From Halichondria panicea (taxonomy: Eukaryota; Porifera; Demospongiae; Suberitida; Halichondriidae): a DNA stretch of 64,000 bases. The position numbers and the translations under genes are program-made. This document shows, one piece after another, positions 1-9,691 of the stretch. Below the pieces are notes generated by a model, which saw only the letters and a list, made by a program, of their open reading frames with translations, searched no databases and was not told the origin of the DNA. How positions within the stretch are numbered: position 1 is the stretch's first letter; each line of letters starts with the position of its first letter. The stretch covers positions 7,054,073 to 7,118,072 of the forward strand of contig NC_087378.1 in the NCBI RefSeq assembly GCF_963675165.1. Direction: 5' to 3'.

Positions 1-445
1 ATCATTGTGATTCCGTTCTGGAACGATCAAGGGGACGTTGGTGCCAGACTGCAACACAGTGGAGCTGGAATTCAAATCCTTCGACACCACCTGTCAACTG
101 GTACTATTCTGGCTGCTATTCTGCAAATACAAAGAGGTGAGAAAGTTGCTTTTAGCTTTGTTTTTATTGTTTCCTTTGTACCCAGGTAGCTTGGATGCTG
201 GCCTGGCTCGCCTGCAGAGAATATTCGTAAGAGCAGGAGGAGTGGAGAGAGCTGCTGATTTGGTGGAGCACTACTGGGAGGTTGGCTACTCTCATCTTGT
301 CCCCTCTTATGCTACATACAACTGGAGCTGGGTGCAGTACTACAATACTGATGTCAAGGCATTGCTCATATTATCTGTGGTGTTATCAATTATTTTTGTG
401 AATAGAATAGTTTTTTGTTCAACTTCAAAACAAAAACACAATTAA
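1..445 (+). CDS. UDP-glucuronosyltransferase, C-terminal end (partial)
   Basis: Two exons, 1-136 and 186-445, joined across a 49-nt GT-AG intron; the gene begins before the window. Exon 1 encodes the sugar-nucleotide-binding stretch (PFWNDQGDVGARL, then a GAGI-type motif), which matches the donor-binding signature of family-1 glycosyltransferases. Exon 2 encodes the C-terminal part: a YNWSWVQYYNTDV segment like the family's HDLTWFQYHSLDV, one hydrophobic membrane span (ALLILSVVLSIIFVNRIVF), and a short basic tail ending KQKHN. That tail has lysines at -3 and -5, a K-x-K-x-x ER retrieval signal. Family knowledge: these enzymes sit in the ER membrane and conjugate lipophilic compounds with sugar from UDP-sugars. 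The acceptor cannot be told from this fragment. Confidence 0.9.
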
Positions 446-709
446 AACTAGTTTATAGTTCCGCTACTACTAAAATTGATATTCTTTGCTTGTTTGTTGG
501 GATGGGTCTCTGGGAACTCATGACATGAGTCATGTATAACCGGGTAACTGTTGACAGTAAACTTCTCTGGATAGATGCTCCCTTCCCCATACTAAGATTG
601 TACATGTAGTCATAGGTGTCTTCAAATCTGGTATATATAGGAAGTATTATACATTGTTTGTGCTGCATGGTGACAGTTGTGTCAGACTCGTGTGTGTGCA
701 AGAGTTATT
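446..709. other. spacer between UGT and a minus-strand gene
   Basis: An open frame of 82 codons lies on the minus strand (701-453) but has no family match that I recognise and does not join in phase to the exon upstream of it. Nothing else is seen. Confidence 0.4.
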
Positions 710-1426
710 TTATAGCATAAGTTTACATATGATATGCCGCCTGTACAGGCAAAAAAACGACAGTACGTAGTCGTGCATGCTAATTACCTGTCAAACATAT
801 CATTCACAACATCTTCAAAGCTTGCCAGAGGTTGGAATGGTTTGTCTCCTTCTTTAAACCAGCTTTGCCTTTGGGTGTGTTTTACTTCAAGTTCAATGTG
901 AAATATTTCAATTTGTCGTTTCCATTGTGTAAACTTTAACGAACGTCACTTCAAAACTATCCTTCAGACTAGCTTCAATAGTTTCAACTTGCCAGTTTGA
1001 CAATTGGTGTTCTTGACTACTGCAATCCATGTATTATAGAGAAGTGTGCGCACTGCTTCACTATCATCACCCCGCAAGTATCGCATGACAGACGTATATG
1101 ATCCAAATCGATCCAGAGTGTAACTCATTACCACCTCAAAATCATGCAAGAACAAATTGGAAGCGACAAAAGCATTAATTTGTTCTTCTGGCTAATTCAG
1201 ATTGGGGGTTTGGGATTCGAATACAGTTGTCGACGACATCTGCAAATGTCATTGCAAAGTAGGTCTAGTAGGGAATTAACTGCATTCTCTTGCGCACTGG
1301 AACTGTTTCGTCTGAGCAAAGAAGTTGTGCCGGGAAATTGTTTCCCTTCTCTGATAACATCAATGACATCTTGAAATAACTTCCTCATTACAATGACCTT
1401 GGAAAACAGCTGCATCTCAATTTCCA
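710..1426 (-). CDS. hypothetical multi-exon protein (3' part)
   Basis: Minus-strand blocks look like exons of one gene, but the model is incomplete. One block near 1426-1220 reads QLFSKVIVMRKLFQDVIDV and is rich in hydrophobic heptads. A second starts near 1189 after a ttag acceptor and reads EEQINAFVASNLFLHDFEVV. A third, ending at 788, contains QWKRQIEIFHIELEVKH and QSWFKEGDKPFQPLASFEDV, and is followed by a good gtaatt donor. A 47-nt intron with a strong pyrimidine tract leads to a short last exon, 740-710, ending in TAA. I do not recognise the family. The joins among the first three blocks are uncertain, and the 5' end is not resolved; it could lie near the frame at 1723-2319. Confidence 0.4.
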
Positions 1427-1722
1427 CTTACTCCAACTGTGCATCTCATTTGCTCAATTTGGCCGTGGAGTATACAAAGCATCATTGTAAATCGAGTTCC
1501 ATACACGACACTACGCCTTCCTCATCAGTGCACATGCTAAAAGATCTATTGAGCCAGCACACCAAGAACAATGGCTAGTTGTAGGAGATGTGAGAGCCCC
1601 ATTTTTCTACCTCTAAACAGTGTGTATTTTCCCACTACATGTAGACTAGATCATACTCTGCTCACTGTAAAGTCTACTGCGCATGCTCAGACTATAATTA
1701 TAGTAAAGTTATGCAATAAATT

Positions 1723-2319
1723 TCACTGCATGCTTTTCATCCATGATTCACATTTATGATTCATTTTACGCTTCTCAAATGTCAGTCTTGATTCACAGCT
1801 GTTACTAAACCTCTTTTTTCTGAGATAGGGGCTGTGCATCCATTCACTCCATTCACTGTAGCTCCTTTCGAGTGACGTTTTCTCATTCGGTACAGGCTTT
1901 ATAGATCTGTTCCATACCCATGGCTTTTGGACCTTTTCAACAGGTGGAAATTTGTACATACTAGAAGATGACTTCTTTGTATTATCGTTATTATTTGTCT
2001 GTGTAGACGTACCCGTTACAGGCACACTACCTGGTGATCTACACAAAAAGCTTGGCATCCAGAGAAATCCATTTGGGTCACAGAATGCTCCTTTCTTGTA
2101 TGAATATGGTAGAGATGATTTTAATCTTGTTAATGGTTGGCTTTGCGAGATTCGTACCTTACAACAGCTTGTTTTTGAGTGGTACTGAAGTGTTTCATTG
2201 ACACTCAATGGAAAATATCCCTGGAGGTAAGATGCACTATAAATTCTCCTTGAATTGCTTTCTTGTTTCTCTTCAGTACTCAAATCCCTAGAAAAGGATT
2301 CTTGTTCTTTACTGCACAT
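1723..2319 (-). CDS. hypothetical 198-residue protein or first exon
   Basis: One open frame from ATG at 2319 to a stop at 1723. The product is basic and rich in Ser, Lys and Arg, has several Trp, and has no membrane segment or domain that I recognise. It lies head-to-head with the phosphodiesterase gene, whose start is about 270 bases away. It may be an intronless gene or the first exon of the minus-strand gene at 710-1426. The antisense frames are short, so the length of this frame mildly supports coding. Confidence 0.4.
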   Translation of the reverse strand: MCSKEQESFSRDLSTEEKQESNSRRIYSASYLQGYFPLSVNETLQYHSKTSCCKVRISQSQPLTRLKSSLPYSYKKGAFCDPNGFLWMPSFLCRSPGSVPVTGTSTQTNNNDNTKKSSSSMYKFPPVEKVQKPWVWNRSIKPVPNEKTSLERSYSEWSEWMHSPYLRKKRFSNSCESRLTFEKRKMNHKCESWMKSMQ

Positions 2320-2586
2320 TATTCTGTATGTTGGCTGTTGTCTTGATTTATGGTGAGGTGTGGAATCCTTGTTTTAACTTATTAGCACAAAATCAATAAT
2401 TAGAGCCAATTTGTAATTTGAGATAGAGATACAAAATTTGTTACTTATAATAGCTAGATCTAGCTAAAGTATTTAATTATTGTATCTAGATCTACCTTTG
2501 AGGAAGCTGTGCCTGTGGTCATACTATCGGCTCATAGCAACTGACATTCAAAACGTGAAATCTTTGTCTTTACAAGACAAGACTGA

Positions 2587-4971
2587 ATGGGAATAGCAGC
2601 CTCAATGGAAGGAAGCCATCAAAGTTGCCATTCGCTGCAACCACCAGCGAGCCCCACCTCCCTACAAAAGCAGCTGAATAATTTCTTCATGAAGCTTATT
2701 GGGTAGGTTAAATTGCTGTCTGGCACTCTAGATACCTTTCCTACAGCTCAGCACTCTCCGATGATCCACACAAGGATGCATTCCAAATTGTAGAGGTACA
2801 GTAAAGTAGATCTAGATATCCACTCATATAATTATTGTAATTTGCAGACAGCAATAAAGGAGCTCCTTGATGCTGACAGGGCTTCACTTTTCCTCCTTGA
2901 TAAACAAACTCAAGAGCTGCACGCTTGTATATTCAGCGTGACCAATGAAGAATCAGCTGACGTTAATACTGTGCATTTAGACCAAGACCCAACAACCCCA
3001 TCACATATAGAAGACCATATTTCAAACCTTGGAAAGAAACCACTTGACATTGTTTCATATAGAGGGAAACGCGTGAGGTATGTCAATTTTAATGCATGCA
3101 AGTACAGTACCACAGAATGTGATGATCATACAGCCTCCCTATGAGCAAGGGGGTCATTGGATTCGTAGCAAGGACAGGCAATTTTTTGAATGTCAAGAAT
3201 ACAAAGAAAAATGAGTACTTTTGTAGTGAAATCGATAAATTCACTGGATACAAGACAGAAACATTGCTCTGTGTTCCTCTAATTGTGGATGGAAGGTAAG
3301 TAATTAGCAAGGGTAGATCATGCAGTATACTAGTGTGACTTGAATCTTTATAGGGTGATGGGGGTTCTTGAAGCACTCAACAAAAAAAGAGGGCACTTCT
3401 CAAAGATAGACGAGCAGATTATTCAATCCGTTGCCCTCGTTTGCGGTCTGTATTTGAGTCACTCACATCTGAAGAGGGAATGCAAAAGATTAGAGACCAA
3501 GTGCAAGGTACTTCCTATAATACTCGTAATCCACAAGTACACTATATACATGCATACACACAGGTTGCTAATGAGCTACTGCAATACCACAGAGTGTGTT
3601 CTGTACAACATTTAAAGGAGGTAGAAGAAATACCAAGAGCATTAATTCAACAACACAACATTGATAGGTACATGCTAGATACAACTGTCTATTATCGATG
3701 GCTTCAACCACTCGTACCCATTCAGTTTTTTCTGTGACACTGATCTCATCCCTGGCGATATTAAGGCTCACCTGCTTGTCAAAATGGTGTCCAACCTTGT
3801 TGACAGCTCTCTATTCAACTCTCAACAACTTCTCAAGTTTGCCTTAACAGTATCTAAGAACTATCGATCCAACCCATACCACAACTGGGACCATGCGTTC
3901 CATGTGGCGCATTGTATGTACTGCATCCTGAAAGGTGCCCCAGGCTATTTCAACAGTGTGGAGGTGAGCTACATAATATGGAATTGTACGGAATTCATAA
4001 TTATCTTTACAGAAATTGTCGCTTGTGCTTGCTTGTCTTTGCCACGATCTTGACCACCGTGCTCTCAATAATTGCTACATGGCGTCCACCAACCACCCTC
4101 TCTCACAACTCTACTCTACCTCAACACTGGAGAACCACCACTTCAGTCAAACCATTGAGCTGCTACAACTGGACGGACTCAATGTGTTCACACTGTTAGC
4201 AGAGTCACAGTACAAAGAAGTACGTTGCCTCAAATTATGCTAATGCTATAATTATATACCACACATGCACAGGCTTTTGAGATCACACAGAAGGCAATAC
4301 TGGCCACAGACCTTGTTAATTTCTTCAAGAATAGATCTGCGCTGGCTAATGTATTGGACTCTAAAAGTTTCAGCTGGGAGATTCCTCGACACAAGTAATA
4401 ATTGCATGGCTAACGTTGTTTTGCACCCATTACCTGTATGTGTATGTATACATGTATAGAGATCTTGTCAGATGTCTAATGATGACTGTGAGTGATGTGT
4501 GCTCTTCTTGCAAACCTTGGGACATTCATGTCAAGAATGTCACGAGTTTATTCCAAGAGTTTCATGTACAGGTGAACGAGCATGCATGTAGTAACATAAA
4601 CAATGGATAAGTATGCTCGCAGGGAGATATGGAAAAAGCTCAAGGATTGAGCCCAACTGAAATGGTGGACAGAAATTTCAAGTACAAGCTACCAAGCATT
4701 CAAGTAAGTACTGAAACGTGTATAAATAATTATTTCAATCATGCTGTATGTCCCAAAGGTTGGTTTCATCAAGGGTATTACTGAGCCTTGCTGTCAGTTG
4801 CTAAGCACTGTAATGCCTCATGTCGATTTCCTACTGCAAGCCGCAAAGTAAGCCCCTTAAGAATTCCCATGCAGGACAATTATGGCACCATGTTTACACA
4901 GGTCAAACAAGGAAATGTGGCAAGATATTGCTGACAAAAAGACTGAATTACCAACATCATTAAAAGATTAA
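2587..4971 (+). CDS. GAF-domain 3',5'-cyclic nucleotide phosphodiesterase, PDE10-like
   Basis: Thirteen exons: 2587-2702, 2747-2795, 2848-3077, 3134-3295, 3354-3507, 3564-3667, 3726-3963, 4013-4219, 4273-4394, 4460-4571, 4623-4703, 4759-4847, 4902-4971. All junctions are GT-AG and in phase, giving 577 residues. One GAF domain covers about residues 40-235. The HD-type catalytic domain follows, with HNWDH at 324-328, CHDLDHR at 361-367, and the invariant purine-clamp Gln (LPSIQ) at 525. HPLSQLYSTSTLENHHFSQT closely resembles PDE10A. The enzyme should hydrolyse cAMP and/or cGMP using two metal ions. Vertebrate PDE10A and its relatives carry two GAF domains; I see only one here. ATG at 2587 gives MGIAAS, which fits an N-myristoylation signal; a second in-frame ATG lies at 2605. 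Confidence 0.93.
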
Positions 4972-5088
4972 AAACAAGAGACAACTACTGCTAGCAGCAT
5001 AAAAACACACACACTAATCAACTGTAAAATGATTCATAATTTTATACTATCATGCTAAGTCATTTTGAAAAGTCCTACAATACTAAGT

Positions 5089-6456
5089 TTAGACAATAAG
5101 GGCACCGTCATAATCGTCCTCAAATCCAGACTCTTCCCCATCTCTGTTGACATCTGCCACTTTTGAAAAGTTCCGCATGTTCAGCCTACTCCTCATTTTC
5201 TCTAGACTACACCTGAGCACTGATTGTAGACTGTCTGGGTCGTCTGCTTGAAAATCAGTCATGTTTTTGGTTTCCACATGGCGTAATGTGTTTCGTCTGA
5301 ATGTGTTGATCTCAAAGAGTAGCTGCCCTTTATTCTTTGTGGAAGGAGGTTTCGGGAGAGTCTTGCTTGACGAGCCAACCGGTCGAAGGAAAATCCCACG
5401 CTTCAACTCTTCAGCGATGGAGCTAGCATTACCACTCGAAGAACCTGGCGCAGCGGAAGACTTGAGTGCCACACCTTTGAGCAGCTCATCCTGTAGAGAC
5501 ATTCCAGGGAGTGGCTGTGCACCCATTTTCTTGAGAGTATCCATAGCCGAGGGTGGCGGTGGCGGTGGTGGTGGCGGTGGTGCAATGGGTGGTGGAGGGG
5601 GAACGGCACTGCTATCAGGACCAGGTTCAAGGACCTCTCCAAAGGAGAAGGTTGACTCTGTACCACTCTCGCGATGGGTTGGTGGTGGTCGTGGTTCACT
5701 TGACATGCCCACGGAATCTTGGCCCACACTTGCTGTCATTGATTTTGAAAGCTGGACCACGGAAGTGTCATCTCCAACATGAGAGATGTGTCGAAAATTG
5801 GAGGGTTCAGAAATAGTGAGTGGGCTGTTTGATCGAGATCCTGATTTCCTTCTCAAAGTGTTTCGGCGAAATATACCAGGAGAGTCGACATCTTCAGTAC
5901 CACCAGCATCTGTTTTTGCATCTTCTTGTTCAATCATAACCCATTCATTGTCGCCATTTGGATCGCTTTCACCTTCAATGGAGGACTGGGATAGTTTAAT
6001 TCGTTTGGGAATACTGCCTTCATCAGGTTTGGGTGTGAGGAGATTTGGAACGACTAGAGAAATTAAAGATGTGATTTTCCCAGCAATAGCCTCGTCTGAA
6101 AAACTTAGTCCAAAGTAGGTTCCATTGTGAATGCCAATTACAGTGAAGTATTCGCTAGTTTGTACAAGTTGTGTCGTGCTGCTGATTGTGATTTCGTGTC
6201 CAGGTAAGTTTTCATCAAAGTCTGAAATGCAGAGTGTAACTTTTGACTTGGTTGCCAATACAGTAGGAATTCCATAACCAACCACGGTCCAGTCTGCATC
6301 GGGTGTCTGGCCATCGGTTTCATCGTTATTTTGTTTTGGATTGTGCTGATATACAGTTGCAATCGTTTTGAATAGGACGACAAGACCTTCATCACTGTTA
6401 CACAGTTTGGAAATGATGTCTTGTCGTATCGTATCCTCGGCTTTGGAGGCTGACAT
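5089..6456 (-). CDS. WAS: Wiskott-Aldrich syndrome protein (WASP/N-WASP) homologue
   Basis: Intronless coding frame of 455 residues. The start is ATG at 6456; an acceptor-like ctgcag lies just upstream, so a 5'UTR intron is likely. Domains in order: a WH1-like region about 22-137; a basic patch (RRKSGSRS) near 201-208; a perfect CRIB motif at 215-228 (I-S-E-P-S-N-F-R-H-I-S-H-V-G) that should bind Cdc42/Rac-GTP; polyproline at 286-302; three WH2-like actin-binding motifs near 321-336 (ELLKGVALK), 346-361 (ELKRGIFLR) and 378-395 (LLFEINTFRRNTLRHV); an amphipathic C segment about 409-430; and an acidic tail (ESGFEDDYDGALIV). The role would be GTPase-gated activation of Arp2/3 actin nucleation. 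Oddities: the acidic tail has Phe/Tyr where Trp is usual, and FRRNTLR occurs twice (196-202 and 386-392). It is divergently arranged with EB1. Confidence 0.93.
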   Translation of the reverse strand: MSASKAEDTIRQDIISKLCNSDEGLVVLFKTIATVYQHNPKQNNDETDGQTPDADWTVVGYGIPTVLATKSKVTLCISDFDENLPGHEITISSTTQLVQTSEYFTVIGIHNGTYFGLSFSDEAIAGKITSLISLVVPNLLTPKPDEGSIPKRIKLSQSSIEGESDPNGDNEWVMIEQEDAKTDAGGTEDVDSPGIFRRNTLRRKSGSRSNSPLTISEPSNFRHISHVGDDTSVVQLSKSMTASVGQDSVGMSSEPRPPPTHRESGTESTFSFGEVLEPGPDSSAVPPPPPIAPPPPPPPPPPSAMDTLKKMGAQPLPGMSLQDELLKGVALKSSAAPGSSSGNASSIAEELKRGIFLRPVGSSSKTLPKPPSTKNKGQLLFEINTFRRNTLRHVETKNMTDFQADDPDSLQSVLRCSLEKMRSRLNMRNFSKVADVNRDGEESGFEDDYDGALIV

Positions 6457-6781
6457 TTTGGCCAATTCTGCAGTGGAAAAAAGTGTAACTAGTTAATAAT
6501 ACAGTGTCATTATATGCAGTGTCACATTATAATTATATATAAACAGATGATTAGGTGCAAACAGAAGTACTACAATGTATATAATTGGCTACGTACCTGT
6601 ACTGTACTGTGTCCACAGCGACTGCTTTCTTTTTCAGTTGTTTCCTCACGAGATTTTCATGTGATAACCACGTGTCCATAGTATTTTTGTGTGTGAAGCA
6701 ACCACCAAAAGCTGTTTTAGAAGGTCGTCTGGAAGCGTCTTCTCTCCTCTACTCGTTCGTCTTGTGGAGCCGGTGATTGTG
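6457..6781. promoter_or_regulatory. head-to-head promoter region between WASP and EB1
   Basis: The 325 bases separate the ATG codons of two divergent cytoskeletal genes, so both promoters must lie here or in 5' introns. A likely WASP 5'UTR splice acceptor lies about a dozen bases upstream of its ATG. I see no convincing TATA box. Confidence 0.5.
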
Positions 6782-9428
6782 ATGGCAGTAAACGTGTTTT
6801 CAACTTCTGCTACCACTGAGAACCTCAGTCGACATGACATGTTAGCTTGGATCAATGGCACCTTGCAGTGTAATTATACAAAAATTGAGGAGCTCTCCTC
6901 AGGTACATATATACCTCTGACTATAAACACTATTTTTAAGCCATCCGACGTTAGACATATACATTACCAGTCTGTGGCTAGTCAATTTACTGAAGAGACA
7001 ATTTCCTGGTGAAGGGGGTGTGGGTGGTTTGGTAGCATCGAACATTTGGCAAAGAGGGGGGTGTTGGTTGTTTAATACGGAATGTAGTTGTGTTGAGGGG
7101 TGTGGGTGGGTTGCTATGGGATTTAGTTGCATTGAAGGGGGGGGGGGTGGGTTGGTTGGTTCTGATCTGTGTGTATTACATTGTTGCTTTTCCAGGTGCT
7201 GCCTATTGTCAGTTTATGGACATGCTCTTTCCGGGTAAGTATGCTCGATTCACATAATTATTATTCACTTTCCTTAATGACTGCCACAGGGTGTTTGTCG
7301 TTGAAGAAAGTCAAATTCGCCACCAGACAGGAGCACGAATACATAAGCAACTACAAAATTGCTCAAAACTCTTTCAAGAAAGTTGGTGTTGACAAGGTAT
7401 GTGATAAGGTGCTAGAGTGATTTTTTCCATACACATACGTGATGACGTATAATTATTATTATGTACATGTTCTGATACTACTTACGTTATGATGGTCATG
7501 CATGATGATCGAATGTGCTTACTTACGCTATTCTTTATTCTACAGATTGTTCCCGTTGAGAAGCTGGTAAAGGGTAAATTTCAAGATAATTTCGAGTTTA
7601 TCCAATGGTTCAAGAAGTTTTTTGATGCCAACTACGATGGCAGTGAGTATGATGCTGCTGCAGCAAGAGATGGTCAACCATTGGCCACTGGGAATGCAGT
7701 TAACCAAATGAAAAAGGCTACCAGTAAGTCAACTATTGGGCTAGTAACAAACTATTGTATCTCGTAATCGTAGTCTAGAACGTAGCATCAATGTTGAATT
7801 AATTTTGTTGTTTTATAAGGGCCAATTTTTGGGCAGGAAAGGGCTTTGTGATAACTTTGGTACAGACTATTAAACATGCATATTGTAGTAGGCGGGGTCA
7901 GGAATTGCAATTAATCATGTCACCATTTTTAGGGCACTCGTGCTAACTATAATTATTGCAGCGCCTAGCAAATTTGGAGCAGCTAAGCCTGTTGGTGTAA
8001 GAAAAGTGCCCTCAAAGATCCAAACAACCAGACCTGCGGCAGCAACTAGGGCTCCTGTCAAGACAACTGTCGCTAAGCCTTCAACAAAGCCTGCTGCTCG
8101 ACCCGTGGGCTCAGGAGGGGGAGCACAGGCACCAGGAGTCAGTAGTGCAAAGTTGAAGGCTGCTGAGGCTACGATTAAAGACTTAGAAGCTCGAGTGAGA
8201 AATACTTCAGTACATGCGATAAAGTGTGCCGTAAAGTCACTTTACCTAACCTTGCACGTACATGTACTGTGTGTGTTAATTTTATACTGTTGCAGGTAGG
8301 GGAATTGGAGGTGAGTGTGAGTGGACTGGAAACAGAGAGGGACTTCTACTTTGGCAAGTTGAGAGATATAGAGAACACTTGTCAGGAGAACGAGTATGAT
8401 GATAATCCTTTGGTAAAACCTCTGCTGGATATCATGTATGCCACCCAGGTATGTCAGCATTGTACATACTTTTTCTTGTAGTGTGTTGAAAAGTTCTGTG
8501 TTGGGCCAAAAAACCCAATAACGAAACAAAAGGCTTATTTACCATTTTCCAGTGCGTATAACCAAGGGCGTATACAGAGAAGAGGGTATGCAACTCACTA
8601 TGTATCCTACGTACTCATCCGACTTCGTATCAGAGACCGGATATGCTAAAAATAGAATCCAGTATACGGATGTGAACAAGTGGGCGGTGTTGTTTACGGA
8701 GTTATAATTATGGGCGTGTACATCAGAGCTGCCTAGCTAGCTAGCTAACAGTGCAGTAAAATTTTAGAGAAGTGTCATGACCAGTCCTAGTCCAGCCAGG
8801 TCCAAGACAACCCCTTCGAGCATGAAGTTGAGTGCTGGGCGCATTGTTAAGAAGTACCAGAGACTCAGGAAGACAGATTATTGTACCTAGGTTTCATCTT
8901 CTTGGAGTTGCAACTGTTGGATGGTTTGCCTTTGCCTTTGACACTGCTAGTACAAGCCATACTGCTGCTGAGAACTAGTTTTACTATGCTGCAATCGAGC
9001 TAGCTAGCTGGCACAGATATAAAAATACTTTGATTTACCTTGTGCGGTCAAAGGTTACGCGTGGGCGTTTTTGTGGGCAGTTCTAAAAATAGCTCAATAC
9101 GAAGTCGGATGATTCTGAGAATGGGGCGAGTTGCATGCCCTCTTCTCTGTATACGCCCTTGGTATAACTTATGATTTGTTAGGGAACTTTCTGTATTAAA
9201 GGAAATATGCGCCTCGTAATCAATCACCACCCTCTACCACAGGATGGGTTTGAAAACCCTGACGAGGAGCCAGAATTAGTTGAACCCCTTGAGGATCCAC
9301 AGTATGAAGATCAGCTGTATGAAGATCCCCAGTACCAAGATCCCCAGTACCAAGATCCGCAGTACGAAGACGAGCAAGGCTATGCAGCGGAGGAGTATAA
9401 CTATGAGGATGAACAAGAGGAATATTAG
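6782..9428 (+). CDS. MAPRE1: microtubule end-binding protein EB1
   Basis: Seven exons: 6782-6902, 7196-7234, 7290-7396, 7546-7723, 7962-8194, 8296-8448, 9243-9428. All are in phase, giving 338 residues. Residues 1-130 form the calponin-homology domain that binds growing microtubule plus ends ([55 protein letters not shown]). A basic Ala/Pro/Thr linker follows. The coiled-coil/EBH domain lies near 205-277 ([20 protein letters not shown]), the site that receives SxIP partners. The tail ends EDEQEEY, the EEY motif read by CAP-Gly proteins. The tail is unusual: before EEY there are about five near-repeats of (P)QYxDP/QLYEDP that vertebrate EB1 lacks. The last intron holds a DNA-transposon-like element. 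Confidence 0.96.
8561..9163. mobile_element. non-autonomous DNA transposon in EB1 intron 6
   Basis: Long imperfect terminal inverted repeats: ACCAAGGGCGTATACAGAGA at the left end is matched in reverse complement at the right end. The similarity continues for about 70 bases, through a shared CATCCGACTTCGTAT block. Flanks carry ATA on both sides, so the target duplication is 2-3 bp. The only internal open frame is a 37-codon one at about 8777-8890 ([10 protein letters not shown]...). No transposase is visible. Confidence 0.8.
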
Positions 9429-9691
9429 GGTTGCATTATTATAAACAAACTCTCATTATACTGTGTGTTCTCGATCCCACTGTGTTTGCACTTATAGACT
9501 GTTGTACTATAGAGTTCTATAGCCTCTTATAATTAGCCGCGACAATAAAAACTGGTGCGAGTGGTGGTCATAGGTCATTTGAGAGGTGCCACGCCCATAA
9601 ACCTAATTGGCATTGGTGCAGGAGAAAGTCACATTGCTGTTGGATCTAGACTTACTAGACCGTCCAAGGTGCTAAAGCATAGATAGTAAAG
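9429..9691. other. spacer between EB1 and the peroxiredoxin-like gene
   Basis: Holds the EB1 3'UTR, with an aataaa at 9545, and the upstream region of the next gene. No further coding signal is seen. Confidence 0.5.

Noticed and set aside
453-701. 82-codon minus-strand frame as last exon of the gene at 710-1426
   Set aside because: The upstream exon ends in a phase that would meet a stop here; a short exon at 740-710 fits better.
5261-5782. 173-codon plus-strand frame opposite WASP
   Set aside because: Antisense of the polyproline region; Gly-rich by reverse complement, no independent support.
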